DNA of 45,663 nt from Heterotrichella gracilis (Eukaryota; Sar; Xanthophyceae; Tribonematales; Xanthonemataceae). The notes below the pieces were generated by a model. It searched no databases. It saw only the letters and a list, made by a program, of their open reading frames with translations, and was not told where the DNA came from. This document shows, one piece after another, positions 5,112 to 14,129 of the stretch (its first letter is position 1; each line of letters opens with the position of its first letter). Location: assembly GCA_032358255.1 (NCBI GenBank), contig JAULBX010026574.1, positions 1 through 45,663 of the forward strand, in the 5' to 3' direction. Both the position numbers and the translations under genes were made by a program.

Positions 5112-5601
5112 GATTAATGATAGTTTATTATTAGTACCAGAGTTTAGTAAGTTATATAATACTTCTAAAGATAAGAGTATTGGTATTAATCTTATAAAAG
5201 TAGTTTACTTATTTACTGATTATAACTCTGCTTATAAAGAATACTCTGAGGAGGATAGAAAGAAACAATTAGAGAAAGATTTTAAAGTTACTTTTAATGA
5301 GGATGTTACAAATGCTATTAATAAGTATAAAGAGTTAAGTAATACATTCTCTATGAAGTTCTTAGATGCTGCTATTAATGCTGCTAATCAAACTCTTACT
5401 TACTTTAATAATGTAGATTATAATGCTGTAGATCTTAAAGGTAATCCTATTTATAAAATTAAAGAGGTAACAGATGCTCTTAAAAATTGTATGGGAGTAA
5501 TAACTACTCTAGAATCATTAAAGATTAAAGTTTATCAAGAACAAATAGGAAGTAATAAAGTAAGAGGTGGTGGAGATATAAGTGATTTTGAGAAAGAATA
5601 A
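5077..5601 (+). CDS. Conserved-type protein upstream of TerL, 174 residues
   Basis: A mostly helical protein: acidic/Lys-rich helix around 55-90, then two long helices (about 92-110 and 125-155) and a Gly-rich, acidic C-terminal tail. No catalytic motif. It overlaps the IHF-like gene by 35 bases and its TAA shares bases with the TerL ATG (TAATG), so the two are translationally coupled. Coupling to TerL and a helical build suit a packaging partner such as a small terminase, but so does the winged-helix protein two genes upstream, and the sequence does not decide between them. Confidence 0.7.
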   Translation: MKLIKIEGAQLEINDSLLLVPEFSKLYNTSKDKSIGINLIKVVYLFTDYNSAYKEYSEEDRKKQLEKDFKVTFNEDVTNAINKYKELSNTFSMKFLDAAINAANQTLTYFNNVDYNAVDLKGNPIYKIKEVTDALKNCMGVITTLESLKIKVYQEQIGSNKVRGGGDISDFEKE

Positions 5602-7625
5602 TGAAGATAAGAGATAAAAGTGGTAAATGGCTAAACAGCAAAGTCTTTAGAGAAGTAGCTTATTACTTTAAACAGCATGGAGTATTTACTTCTGCTATTA
5701 AAGGAACTAAAGAATATAAAGACTTTTGGTTAGAACAGAAAAGAAGATGTTTGGAAGGCTATGAAATTGGTGGTGAAAAGATTACAGGTAAACATTATTT
5801 CTATTTAAATTTTTGTCCTATTAAAAGAACTCTTGAAGAAGATACTGGTAAAAAGAAAAAAACTAAGTACTTTGATTTTCCAGACTTTTGGGATACTGAT
5901 TATGATTATTTCTGGCAACTTGAGATTGCAGAAAATGGTATAGAAGAAAGAGAACTTAAGAAATTAAGATTACAAGAAACACCTACATACTTAGGAGGTG
6001 GTAAATTTATATCTGTTGGTAAAGCTAGAAGAAAGGGTTTCTCTTATAAAGATGCAGCAGTAGCCCTTTGGTATTATACTTTTATTAAACAATCTTTAGT
6101 ATTACTTTGTGCTTTTGATAAGAAATACTTATACCCTAAAGGTATCTTTACAATGGTTAATTATTACTCTAACTTTATTAATGAACATACTTACTTTAAG
6201 AAAAGAAGATTAGTAGATAAAGCTGCTGATGGTTATTTTAAAGCTGGTTGGAGAGAAGAGATAGATGGAGTAACTATTGAGAAAGGAAGTTTCTCAGAAA
6301 TTATGTCTATAACTTTTGCAGATAATCCTGATGCAGCTAGAGGTAAAGATGCTAACTTAGTAATTGTAGAAGAAGCGGGAGAATGGCCTAACTTTAAAGA
6401 AGCTTATTCTGCTATAGAACCTACTGTAAGAGATGGAGATCATACTACAGGTTTCTTAATTCAATTTGGTACAGGTAGTTCTTCAGGTAACTCCTTAGAT
6501 TTTGAGAGAGTATTTTATAATCCTGATGGATTTAATATGCAATCTTTTAAAAATAAATGGGATGAAGAAGCAGGTGATCAAGATAAGTGTGGCTGGTATT
6601 TTCCTGCTTATAAAAACTATGTAGGTTTTATAGATGAACAAGGAAACTCTGATGAAGAAGGTGCTAAGAAAGCTCTTACTGAAAAAAGAGAACAAGTTAA
6701 AAGAACTGCTAAATCTCCTGAAGATTGGAAAAGACATACAGTAGAGTGGGCATGGAAACCTTCAGAATCTTTTCAAGTAATAGGAAGTAATTTTTTTCCT
6801 ATTGAAGATATTAAAAAACAAATAGGTATTGTTAAGAGTAATGAGAAACTACATGGTAGATTAGGTTCTCTTAGTAAAGATCAAACAGGTAAAATAACTT
6901 TTACTGTTAACTTAGATGCTAAACCTTTAGAGTATAAAGATAATCGTTTTGATAAAAGTGGTTATCTACAAATATGGGAAGATCCTATTCCTAATATTCC
7001 TGCTAATATGTATGTCTCAGGATTAGATCCTTATGCTGTAGATCAAAGTAGTGATTCTGATTCTTTAGGTTCTATTATGATTTTTAAAAGATTTAAAATG
7101 GGAGAAACTACTTATGATTGTTTAGTAGCAGAATATACTGGAAGACCTAATTCTTTTAAAGAATATTATGATCAATGTATTCTTCTTTTAGAGTATTATG
7201 GAGTTGTTAGAAATTGTTTATATGAGAATAATATAAATAACTTTAAAACTCATTGTGAGAATAAACATAAATTACATCTTTTAGCTTTTACACCTTCTGT
7301 TCTTAAATCAGCCTCTAATCAAAATAGTAATAACTATGGATTAAGAGTAACTGGTAATGCGCACTCTTCTGTTAAAAGTGAGCTGATTACTTATATTAAT
7401 AATTGGTTAAGAGAAGAATCTCAAGAAGGAGTATCTAATGTTTATAAGATTAACTCATTAGGACTTCTACAAGAATTACAATCTTATAATGATACTGGTA
7501 ACTTTGATAGATTTATAGCATTTGCCTTAGCTAAGGTACAAGATATACAATTATCTAAGAATCCTGTAGTAACTTCGTATAAAGCAAATGATGATAAATT
7601 CTTCTCTAGCCCCCTATTTAAATAA
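5601..7625 (+). CDS. terL: Large terminase subunit (TerL)
   Basis: Packaging motor ATPase and nuclease, 674 residues, the usual size. An N-terminal ATPase carries a deviant Walker A (VGKARRKGFSYK, 139-150), a Walker B with catalytic glutamates (VIVEE, 254-258), and a coupling motif-like GTGSSSG. The C-terminal RNase H-like nuclease shows its first acidic residue in GLDP (D476), a middle acidic/Asn strand (YENNINNF) and a final Asp in NFDRF (D636). It is translationally coupled to genes on both sides by TAATG junctions. Walker A with Lys after G-K-A-R-R departs from the textbook G-x-x-x-x-G-K-S/T, but such forms occur in phage TerLs. It acts at the procapsid portal to cut and pump DNA. Confidence 0.97.
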   Translation: MKIRDKSGKWLNSKVFREVAYYFKQHGVFTSAIKGTKEYKDFWLEQKRRCLEGYEIGGEKITGKHYFYLNFCPIKRTLEEDTGKKKKTKYFDFPDFWDTDYDYFWQLEIAENGIEERELKKLRLQETPTYLGGGKFISVGKARRKGFSYKDAAVALWYYTFIKQSLVLLCAFDKKYLYPKGIFTMVNYYSNFINEHTYFKKRRLVDKAADGYFKAGWREEIDGVTIEKGSFSEIMSITFADNPDAARGKDANLVIVEEAGEWPNFKEAYSAIEPTVRDGDHTTGFLIQFGTGSSSGNSLDFERVFYNPDGFNMQSFKNKWDEEAGDQDKCGWYFPAYKNYVGFIDEQGNSDEEGAKKALTEKREQVKRTAKSPEDWKRHTVEWAWKPSESFQVIGSNFFPIEDIKKQIGIVKSNEKLHGRLGSLSKDQTGKITFTVNLDAKPLEYKDNRFDKSGYLQIWEDPIPNIPANMYVSGLDPYAVDQSSDSDSLGSIMIFKRFKMGETTYDCLVAEYTGRPNSFKEYYDQCILLLEYYGVVRNCLYENNINNFKTHCENKHKLHLLAFTPSVLKSASNQNSNNYGLRVTGNAHSSVKSELITYINNWLREESQEGVSNVYKINSLGLLQELQSYNDTGNFDRFIAFALAKVQDIQLSKNPVVTSYKANDDKFFSSPLFK

Positions 7626-10039
7626 TGCTTCCTAATTTACCAGAACAACGAGTATCTCAAAAAAAGAAAGAAACATTAGACTGGCAAACTAAATGTATAG
7701 AAGCATTAGTAGGTAGAGCTACATCTGCAATAGCAGGTAATAGATCTTCCAAATTAGCTAAACAATCTAATTATGATATGTTTAACTCTATTATAAATTT
7801 AGATGATTTTACACATGTTACTAAACCTTATGGATTAGATGCTCATAATAAATGGGGGAATATGCCAGCTAACTTTCAAGACTATAATGTAGTTAGAAGT
7901 TCAGTTATGCAACTTGTTGGAGAAGAATCTAGAAGACCTTTTAATTGGAAAGTCATAGCTACTGGTGGAGATGGTTTTAATAGTCGTCTTACAGATATGA
8001 AGGAATCTTTAGATAATGCTTATCTTTCTATTCTCAGAGAATCATTAGGAGAACAAGTAGAAACACAAGACCCAGCAGAAATAGATAAATACTTTAAATA
8101 TTCTTATACTTCCAAGATTGAGATAACAGCTAATAAATTACTTAAACATTTAGTTTATTCTCAAAGATTAGAGAATATCTTTAATAAAGGTTATCTACAC
8201 GCACTTATCTCAGCAGAAGAAGTATACTATGCAGATATTATTCATGGAGAACCTAAGATTATGCCTTGGAATCCTATTAACTTTGAATGTGATAAATCTT
8301 CTGATACAGAATTTATAGAAGATCATGATTGGGGAGTAGGTAGAGTTTGGTTAGATAGAGGACAAGTATTAGATTGGTTTGGAGATAAAATGAGTAAAGC
8401 TCAAAAAGAGAAACTACGTTCTGATAATGTATTTAACTCTAATGCTACTTATGGTATGGCTCCAGAAATTATTCCAACTACACAATTTAATAATAACTGG
8501 AATAATAATGTTACTAAAATATTAGTATCTATAGCTGCATGGAAGTCTGAAAAGAAAATAGGGTTTCTAGAATATATAGATCCTAAAGGTATCTTAGTTA
8601 AGACAGTAGTAGATGAAGACTTTGAAGAAGCTATCTTAGAAATTAATAATGTAGAATATACCTTAGAATGGGAATGGGTTCCTAGATGCTGGATAGGTGT
8701 ACAAATAGGTCCAGATATATTTTTTGCTTTTGAGAGAGAATACCAAGATAATACTATTGATAATCCTTATAAATGTAAATTACCTTTTATAGGTAAAGTT
8801 TATAATGCTGTTAACTCTTATCCTACTTCTTTAGTAGAGCTACTTAAACCTTATCAATACTTATATAATATAGTTTGGTATAAGTTAGAATTAGAGTTAG
8901 CTAGAAGTAAAGGTAAGAAGTTTGTTATGGATGTTGCTCAATTACCTAAAAGTAAAGGTTGGACAATGGAACAATGGATGTATTACTTTGATAGTTTAGG
9001 TATAGCATTTATAAACTCAGCAGAAGAAGGTAGAGAAGGTGATAGTTCTTCAGTATCTAAATTTAATCAATTTACTTCTGTAGATATGACTATGAGTAAT
9101 GCTATTAATGGTTACTTCTTAACTCTATCTAAGATTGAAGAAAGGATAGAAGAAGTAACAGGTATTACAAGACAAAGAAAAGGTAATATAGGAGCTTCTG
9201 AAACTGTAGGAGGAACTGAGAGATCTATAGCACAAAGTAATGCACTTACTGAGTTATACTTTATAGAACATAATATGGTTAAAGAAAGAGTATTAGAAGC
9301 TCTTTTAGAAGTTGCTAAAATATGTTATGCCAATAATGAAAAAGGTAAATTAGTATTTGATGATCATACTAGAGAAATATTAGAAACATCTGATATATTA
9401 AATTCTGACTTTGGATTGTATGTTACTAACTCTAATAGAGAAAATGCAACATTAGAAGCTCTTAAGAATTTAGCAAAAGAGGGTATAAGCTCAGGAACTC
9501 TAAACTTTAGTAACTTAGTAACACTTTATAAGAGTAACTCTATTGCTGAAGTTGAGGAAGCAGTTAAATCTTCTGAAGAGAAACAAAATAAATTTAAAGA
9601 ACAAGAACAACAAACTGCCCAAGCTCAAGTAGACTCTCAAGAGAGAATAGCTAGAGAAACTTTAGATAGAGAAGATAATAATAAACAACTAGATAGAGAA
9701 AATAAAATTCAAGTAGCTCAAATAGGATCTTTAAAATCAAAAGATGGAGCTACAGATTTTGATGGAAATGGAATTATAGATCAATTAGAAGTAGGTAAAT
9801 TTTCATTAGAACAAAGTAGAGAATCTTTTAAACAACAAGAATCTGGTGCTAAATTATCTTTAGAAATGAAAAAGATGGAATTAGAACAAGCTAATTTTCA
9901 GAGGGAGCAATTACAACAAGATAAGAAAAATGCTCAAGATGCAATCTTTAAAGCTAAGGAACTTGATCTTAAAGAAAAAGATATAGAGGTTAAAAAGAAA
10001 GCTTTAAAATATAAAGCTAAACCAGCAACTAAAAAATAA
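7625..10039 (+). CDS. Portal protein
   Basis: Dodecameric head-vertex ring through which DNA enters and leaves; 804 residues, large as in crAss-like phages. Identification rests on its place directly after TerL (TAATG overlap), length, and an architecture of mixed wing region (1-400), helical stem/clip-like region (about 400-560, with WTMEQW at 446-451) and a long charged coiled-coil C-terminal tail (about 650-804). Within the tail, residues 711-722 form a textbook EF-hand loop: D1, D3, N5, G6, I8, D9 and E12 are all present, so calcium binding is likely. A CGTATAAAG motif inside the end of TerL (7576-7584) lies 40 bases before the start. Residues 432-447 recur in the 214-residue protein at 3558. 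Confidence 0.93.
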   Translation: MLPNLPEQRVSQKKKETLDWQTKCIEALVGRATSAIAGNRSSKLAKQSNYDMFNSIINLDDFTHVTKPYGLDAHNKWGNMPANFQDYNVVRSSVMQLVGEESRRPFNWKVIATGGDGFNSRLTDMKESLDNAYLSILRESLGEQVETQDPAEIDKYFKYSYTSKIEITANKLLKHLVYSQRLENIFNKGYLHALISAEEVYYADIIHGEPKIMPWNPINFECDKSSDTEFIEDHDWGVGRVWLDRGQVLDWFGDKMSKAQKEKLRSDNVFNSNATYGMAPEIIPTTQFNNNWNNNVTKILVSIAAWKSEKKIGFLEYIDPKGILVKTVVDEDFEEAILEINNVEYTLEWEWVPRCWIGVQIGPDIFFAFEREYQDNTIDNPYKCKLPFIGKVYNAVNSYPTSLVELLKPYQYLYNIVWYKLELELARSKGKKFVMDVAQLPKSKGWTMEQWMYYFDSLGIAFINSAEEGREGDSSSVSKFNQFTSVDMTMSNAINGYFLTLSKIEERIEEVTGITRQRKGNIGASETVGGTERSIAQSNALTELYFIEHNMVKERVLEALLEVAKICYANNEKGKLVFDDHTREILETSDILNSDFGLYVTNSNRENATLEALKNLAKEGISSGTLNFSNLVTLYKSNSIAEVEEAVKSSEEKQNKFKEQEQQTAQAQVDSQERIARETLDREDNNKQLDRENKIQVAQIGSLKSKDGATDFDGNGIIDQLEVGKFSLEQSRESFKQQESGAKLSLEMKKMELEQANFQREQLQQDKKNAQDAIFKAKELDLKEKDIEVKKKALKYKAKPATKK

Positions 10040-10048
10040 CGTATAATA
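10037..10048 (+). promoter_or_regulatory. Candidate phage promoter TAACGTATAATA
   Basis: First of three exact copies of this 12-mer in the window, here overlapping the stop codon of the portal gene and 15 bases before the next ATG. CG dinucleotides are scarce in this sequence, so the core stands out. Confidence 0.55.
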
Positions 10049-10063
10049 AAAATCATAAATAAA

Positions 10064-10342
10064 ATGGAAGAAAATAAAAAACAAGAAATTAAATTAGATA
10101 CTTCAAATTTACAAGAAGAAGTTACTCAAGAAGTAATAGTAGAAACACAAGAAGAAGTAACACAACCAGAAGTTATTGAAGAGGTTGTAGAAGTTATTGA
10201 TGGTAAACAACTAATTAAAGATATTCAAGCTAAAGCTAATATTCTTAAAGAATTGCAAAATACTACAGGTAATATAGCATTTGGTGAAGCATTTAAAGAT
10301 CTATCTAAAGCAGTAGTTAAATTATATCAGATATATGGCTAA
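10064..10342 (+). CDS. Hypothetical acidic protein, 92 residues
   Basis: The N-terminal half is a low-complexity Glu/Val/Thr/Gln stretch, with several EEV.. repeats, likely disordered or extended; the C-terminal half (about 48-92) is an amphipathic helix pair. There is no signal or membrane segment. Its position between portal and scaffold suggests a head-assembly accessory, such as a small decoration or fibre-type protein; this is inference from synteny only. It starts 15 bases after the TAACGTATAATA motif, and its last 8 bases overlap the next gene. Confidence 0.65.
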   Translation: MEENKKQEIKLDTSNLQEEVTQEVIVETQEEVTQPEVIEEVVEVIDGKQLIKDIQAKANILKELQNTTGNIAFGEAFKDLSKAVVKLYQIYG

Positions 10343-10634
10343 GATTAAATTTAAAAAAGAATCTAGTATAGTTGATAAATCTCCTAAAAGAGAATATGAC
10401 TATTCTAATAATCTTTCTCTAAATTCTAAAATATTTGGAGGAGTTAAAAGTTTTGATATTGGGGAGGAAATAACTCTTGAAGTTAAAGTTAAAATAACTT
10501 CTTTAAGATTAGCTGACAAATGGCAAGTAGAAGAATATAAAAATATAACAGCAGATACTGAATTTGCTGATGCAAAAGTTATTTCTATTAAAGAAGCTAA
10601 TACTAATAAAATAACTATTAAAAAGAAAGTATAA
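10335..10634 (+). CDS. Hypothetical beta-rich protein, 99 residues
   Basis: After a basic, probably flexible start (residues 1-20) the protein runs as short beta strands (IFGGVKSF, EEITLEVKVKITSLRL, ADAKVISIKEA, NKITIKKKV), the make-up of a small beta-sandwich decoration or head protein. It follows its 92-residue partner with an 8-base overlap, so the two are made together. A transcription break is likely after it, since the next gene has its own CGTATAAAA motif. I cannot assign a family. Confidence 0.65.
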   Translation: MAKIKFKKESSIVDKSPKREYDYSNNLSLNSKIFGGVKSFDIGEEITLEVKVKITSLRLADKWQVEEYKNITADTEFADAKVISIKEANTNKITIKKKV

Positions 10635-10664
10635 TAAAAAATATTATAACATATAATAATTAAA

Positions 10665-10673
10665 CGTATAAAA
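10665..10673 (+). promoter_or_regulatory. Candidate phage promoter motif CGTATAAAA
   Basis: A variant of the TAACGTATAATA motif (context TTAAACGTATAAAA), 16 bases before the start of the scaffold-like gene. The upstream intergenic sequence has no other obvious signal. Confidence 0.4.
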
Positions 10674-10688
10674 AATAAAATAAAGATT

Positions 10689-11654
10689 ATGATCGGAGAT
10701 TTTTTTAATAACATTTTAGAAGAGGAAGATAAACTTACTAAAGATACTACTGATAAAGTAGAAGAAAAGAAAGTAGAAGATACTCTGGAAAAAGAAATAG
10801 AAGAGATAGAGGAAGATTTATCTCCTATAGAAATAATTATGCAAGATATAGCCGCTAAAGAATTATTTCCTATAGATACAGAAAAAGAATATACTGCTGA
10901 TGAAGAGGGTTTATATTCTCTTATTCAAGATGGTATAAATAACTCAGTATCTCAGATGTTTTCTGAGAGAGAAGATTTATCACTATTAGTAGATATTGTA
11001 CAAAGTGGTGGAACTGTAGGTGAATTATTTGAGAGGATGAATGGTGTATCTTATTCAGATTTAGATATAGAAGATGAAGATACTAAAAGAACTATTATCT
11101 CAGATTACTATGAAGCTAGAGGACTTAAAGCTGATAAGATTGATAAACTGATTAAAGATGCTATAGATTCTAATTCTTTAGAAGAAGAGTTTACAGTAGC
11201 ATATAATGAGTTAGTTGAAAGAGAAAAACAAACTCAGAAGAACTACTTAGTTGAGTTACAAACTCAAAAGAAATTAGAAGCTGAGAATGCAGATAAAGAA
11301 CTTAAAGCTTTAGAGAAAGAAATATTTTCTAAAGAAGAAATACAAGGATTTAAGTTAGATAAGAAAACTAAAGAACAATTCTATAGCTACTTAACTAAAC
11401 TTAATAAACAAGGTAAAACTCAATTAGAGATTGATAGTGAAGATAGAGAGAAGCAATTAACTATGGCTTGGATGTATTTTACTAACTTTAATAAAGAAGA
11501 CTTTACTAAACAAACAACTACTACTCTTACTGAGAAATTAAAGAATAAGATTAGTGGTGGTAAACTTAAAGGAATATCTAAAGCATCAGGATCTCAAGGA
11601 AGTAAAAGAGAAGTAGATGATGATCCATTTGCTAACTTGGTATTTCCTGTATAA
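10689..11654 (+). CDS. Probable scaffolding protein, 321 residues
   Basis: Head-assembly scaffold, called from position and composition. It lies directly before the major capsid gene, and is highly acidic and helical: an Asp/Glu/Lys-rich N-terminal 50 residues, a helical middle, a charged coiled-coil region (about 170-220), and a basic, Gly/Ser-rich C-terminal part (about 275-310) of the kind that binds capsid protein. The end carries DDDPFANLVF. Crass-like genomes commonly have such a gene here. No protease motif is present, so self-cleavage is not indicated. Its own CGTATAAAA motif is upstream, and a degenerate CGTAAAAAC follows it (11662) before the capsid gene. Confidence 0.75.
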   Translation: MIGDFFNNILEEEDKLTKDTTDKVEEKKVEDTLEKEIEEIEEDLSPIEIIMQDIAAKELFPIDTEKEYTADEEGLYSLIQDGINNSVSQMFSEREDLSLLVDIVQSGGTVGELFERMNGVSYSDLDIEDEDTKRTIISDYYEARGLKADKIDKLIKDAIDSNSLEEEFTVAYNELVEREKQTQKNYLVELQTQKKLEAENADKELKALEKEIFSKEEIQGFKLDKKTKEQFYSYLTKLNKQGKTQLEIDSEDREKQLTMAWMYFTNFNKEDFTKQTTTTLTEKLKNKISGGKLKGISKASGSQGSKREVDDDPFANLVFPV

Positions 11655-11694
11655 ATAAAAACGTAAAAACAAAATAAACAATAAATAAATAAAA

Positions 11695-13161
11695 ATGGAT
11701 GTAAATGTAAATAGTTCTCCCTTTGCTAGAATAATTGATTCTAGACAAGTAGCAACTGAATTAACTGACAAGAATCACTTGGATAAGCTTTTGCTTAGAG
11801 AACCTTTTCAGTTTGGTGTATTAGTATCTTATCTAGTAGGTAAAGATAAACAACTTCCTATGCAATGTCTTACAGAAGCTATGGGTAGAGTAGAAGAAAG
11901 AGAAGTTGATGCAGATATGTATCAATGGGAAGTTCAATATCAAAATAACAAAGCTGTTAGAATTACTGAAGGTGCTTCTGGTACTAACTTAGGTATTGAT
12001 AATACTCCTGTACAAATTACTGTAGAAGATAGATGGTTTAAAGGAGGTGGTAAAGTAAGGATGCAATCTGGTAGAATTGCTAGAATAGTATCTGAACCTG
12101 TACAAGTAGCTAAAGGATGGTTGTTAACTTTACAGTTTGCAGACCCTAATGATTTCTTTGATCCAATTGATTTAATTGTAGGTTCTACTCTTGTTAGAGC
12201 TTGGTTCTCTGTAGGAGAGTTATCTACTACTGGTGATATGATTGAATTTTATACTGGAGCTAAGTTTCAAAACTACTTGACTACTCACAGGATTGAACAA
12301 AAAGTATCTGCTGAAGCTATGAAGCAAAAGATTGCAATTCAAATGCTTACTAAAGATGGTAATACTGCAACTACTTGGATTGAGAAACTTAAATGGGAAG
12401 CTATGACTCAATTGATGAAAATGGAAGATCTCCAATTACTTTATGGTAAAATGGAAACAGGTCAACAATTATCTCTTGATGCAGGAAGACCTATTACTGA
12501 AGGTGCTGGACTTAGACAACAAATCTCTGCTAGAAATAAACAAACTTATAATAGTTTCTCATTAGCTCTATTGGAAGATTATTTAATGGAACTTTCTTGG
12601 ATTGCTAATAAAACTACTGGTGGTGACTTTAAATTTGTTGCTCTTACTGGTAGAGAAGGTATGAGAGTATTTAACAATGCTGTACAAGCAGAAGCTAGAA
12701 ACTTGAATATTAAAGTATATGGTGATGGTCAATTTATTTCTGGTACAGGAATGAATATGAAATTTGGTTCTCAGTTTAAAACTGTAGAATTTCCAAATGG
12801 ATTAGAGTTCTCAGTTATTCATTGTCCTTGGTATGATGATTTAAATTGGAATAGGTTACTTGATCCTAAGACTGGTAAACCACTTGAAAGCTCAAGATTT
12901 ACTATCTTTAATATTGGTAATAACTCACAAGGTGCTCAACTTAAGAAAATTACTCTTAAAGGTGCTAAAATGGGATTTGCATCTATCCCAGGTATGATTG
13001 ATATTAATGGTAATTATATACAAAACTTTGGCAACACTTCAAGTACTCTTGATGGAACTATGTTAGCTGGTATTAGAAGGTCTGGTATCTTACTTACTGA
13101 TCCACTTTCAGCAGGTGAGCTTATACCTTCAAGATTAGCAGAAAGAGCAGGTTTAGTATAA
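11695..13161 (+). CDS. Major capsid protein, HK97-type
   Basis: The shell protein, 488 residues, matching the usual length in crAss-like phages. It is identified by position after the scaffold, balanced composition with few repeats, an N-arm (MDVNVNSSPFARIIDSRQVA), an E-loop-like Gly-rich stretch (RWFKGGGKVRMQSG, 111-124), a spine-helix-like segment (EAMTQLMKMEDLQLLYGK, 233-250), and a beta-rich P-domain. The coding sequence has more G and C and more regular codons than the neighbours, typical of a highly expressed gene. The leader is very A-rich (AATAAATAAATAAAA before the ATG). A foldable stretch follows the stop. Hexamers and pentamers of this protein build the icosahedral head. Confidence 0.95.
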   Translation: MDVNVNSSPFARIIDSRQVATELTDKNHLDKLLLREPFQFGVLVSYLVGKDKQLPMQCLTEAMGRVEEREVDADMYQWEVQYQNNKAVRITEGASGTNLGIDNTPVQITVEDRWFKGGGKVRMQSGRIARIVSEPVQVAKGWLLTLQFADPNDFFDPIDLIVGSTLVRAWFSVGELSTTGDMIEFYTGAKFQNYLTTHRIEQKVSAEAMKQKIAIQMLTKDGNTATTWIEKLKWEAMTQLMKMEDLQLLYGKMETGQQLSLDAGRPITEGAGLRQQISARNKQTYNSFSLALLEDYLMELSWIANKTTGGDFKFVALTGREGMRVFNNAVQAEARNLNIKVYGDGQFISGTGMNMKFGSQFKTVEFPNGLEFSVIHCPWYDDLNWNRLLDPKTGKPLESSRFTIFNIGNNSQGAQLKKITLKGAKMGFASIPGMIDINGNYIQNFGNTSSTLDGTMLAGIRRSGILLTDPLSAGELIPSRLAERAGLV

Positions 13162-13175
13162 GAATTTAATTCTCC

Positions 13176-13243
13176 GTTGTTGTAGGATAGGGTGTATTCT
13201 TTTAGTTGCACCTTATCTTATAATAACATATCTTTGCAACAAC
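13176..13243 (+). promoter_or_regulatory. Nested stem-loop structure between capsid gene and next gene
   Basis: An inner stem of 11 pairs, AGGATAGGGTG (13184-13194) with CACCTTATCTT (13209-13219), including two G-U pairs, sits inside an outer stem GTTGTTG (13176-13182) with CAACAAC (13237-13243). There is no U run after either arm, so it is more likely a message-stabilising or attenuating structure at the 3' end of the capsid mRNA than a standard terminator. Confidence 0.5.
13205..13236 (+). promoter_or_regulatory. Bacteroides-type promoter before the gene at 13260
   Basis: TATCTTTG at 13229-13236 is a perfect TAnnTTTG -7 box. GTTG at 13205-13208 matches the -33 TTTG at three of four positions, with a 20-base spacer. 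It would start transcripts near 13243, about 17 bases before the ATG at 13260. It overlaps the right arm of the stem-loop, so structure formation and initiation may interfere. Confidence 0.45.
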
Positions 13244-13259
13244 AATTAAAAAATATAAT

Positions 13260-14129
13260 ATGAAATACTTAATAAAAGCAATTACACAAAGTACTTTTCT
13301 TCCTACTATTAGTGGAGTTAAGAATAAGTTTCTTGGAGGAGAAACACTTACTTTTTGTGCAAAACTAGATACCTTTAATAATCCTGTAATAGATTTTAAA
13401 GATGAAGATGAAAGAATAGCTTATGAAGATGCTATGGGAAAACCTAGAGGATTCTTAAAACCTAACTCTGCTTATTGGTCAGATAAATCAGAAGTATCTC
13501 CTATAACTGGAGAAATAACTGGGCCTTTTGTTTATAAGCATACAGTTAATAGAGATCCTAAAACAGGTGATGATATTGGTGTAGAAGTAGAAACAGGTTT
13601 AGATAATGATGAAAAGATTGAGAAATCTCTTATTATCAAGATGTTAAAAAATGCTCCAGGAGTTTCTTGGAATAATGAAAGAATTTATGGTGCAGGTTTA
13701 TCTGTAACTTCTGTAGAAGAAATGGCTACTAAAAAAGTGGAAAATAGAAAAGCTAGAAATACTGCTGGTGCTAAATTAGAAGAATTAACTCCTAAAGAAC
13801 AAAGGAAGTATTATTCTCTTATCTTTAATAGAGAAACTTCAGATTTAACTGATGAAGTAGTTTATGATAAACTTACAGATTATATTGAAGGAGGTAAATC
13901 TAAAGCTGAAACTTTTATTGCTCTCTTAGAAGATAAATCATCTGATGAAAAATTTAAATATACTTTATTATATAATAAGAATATTATAACTAAAGATAAT
14001 TCTGGATTTCATTATCAAGGTATCAGATTAGGATTTACTTTAGATGAGGTTTATTCTACACTTAAAGATAAAAAGAATCAAGAACTAAAACATAGAATAG
14101 ACCAAGAGTTTATTAAAGTAAATGGTTAA
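13260..14129 (+). CDS. Conserved-type structural protein, 289 residues
   Basis: A protein following the major capsid gene. Residues 1-75 are beta-rich; there is a mixed central region with GEITGPFVYKHT; and the C-terminal part (about 150-289) is helical and highly charged (Lys/Glu/Asp), possibly flexible. It has no signal peptide or catalytic motif. Its place suggests a head or head-tail interface protein, but I cannot assign it more closely. It has its own host-type promoter and its last 8 bases overlap the next start, coupling it to the 205-residue connector-like gene. Confidence 0.75.
   Translation: MKYLIKAITQSTFLPTISGVKNKFLGGETLTFCAKLDTFNNPVIDFKDEDERIAYEDAMGKPRGFLKPNSAYWSDKSEVSPITGEITGPFVYKHTVNRDPKTGDDIGVEVETGLDNDEKIEKSLIIKMLKNAPGVSWNNERIYGAGLSVTSVEEMATKKVENRKARNTAGAKLEELTPKEQRKYYSLIFNRETSDLTDEVVYDKLTDYIEGGKSKAETFIALLEDKSSDEKFKYTLLYNKNIITKDNSGFHYQGIRLGFTLDEVYSTLKDKKNQELKHRIDQEFIKVNG

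Noticed and set aside
13176..13243. Standard terminator after the capsid gene
   Set aside because: The stems are good but no U run follows either arm, so it is listed as a structured element instead.
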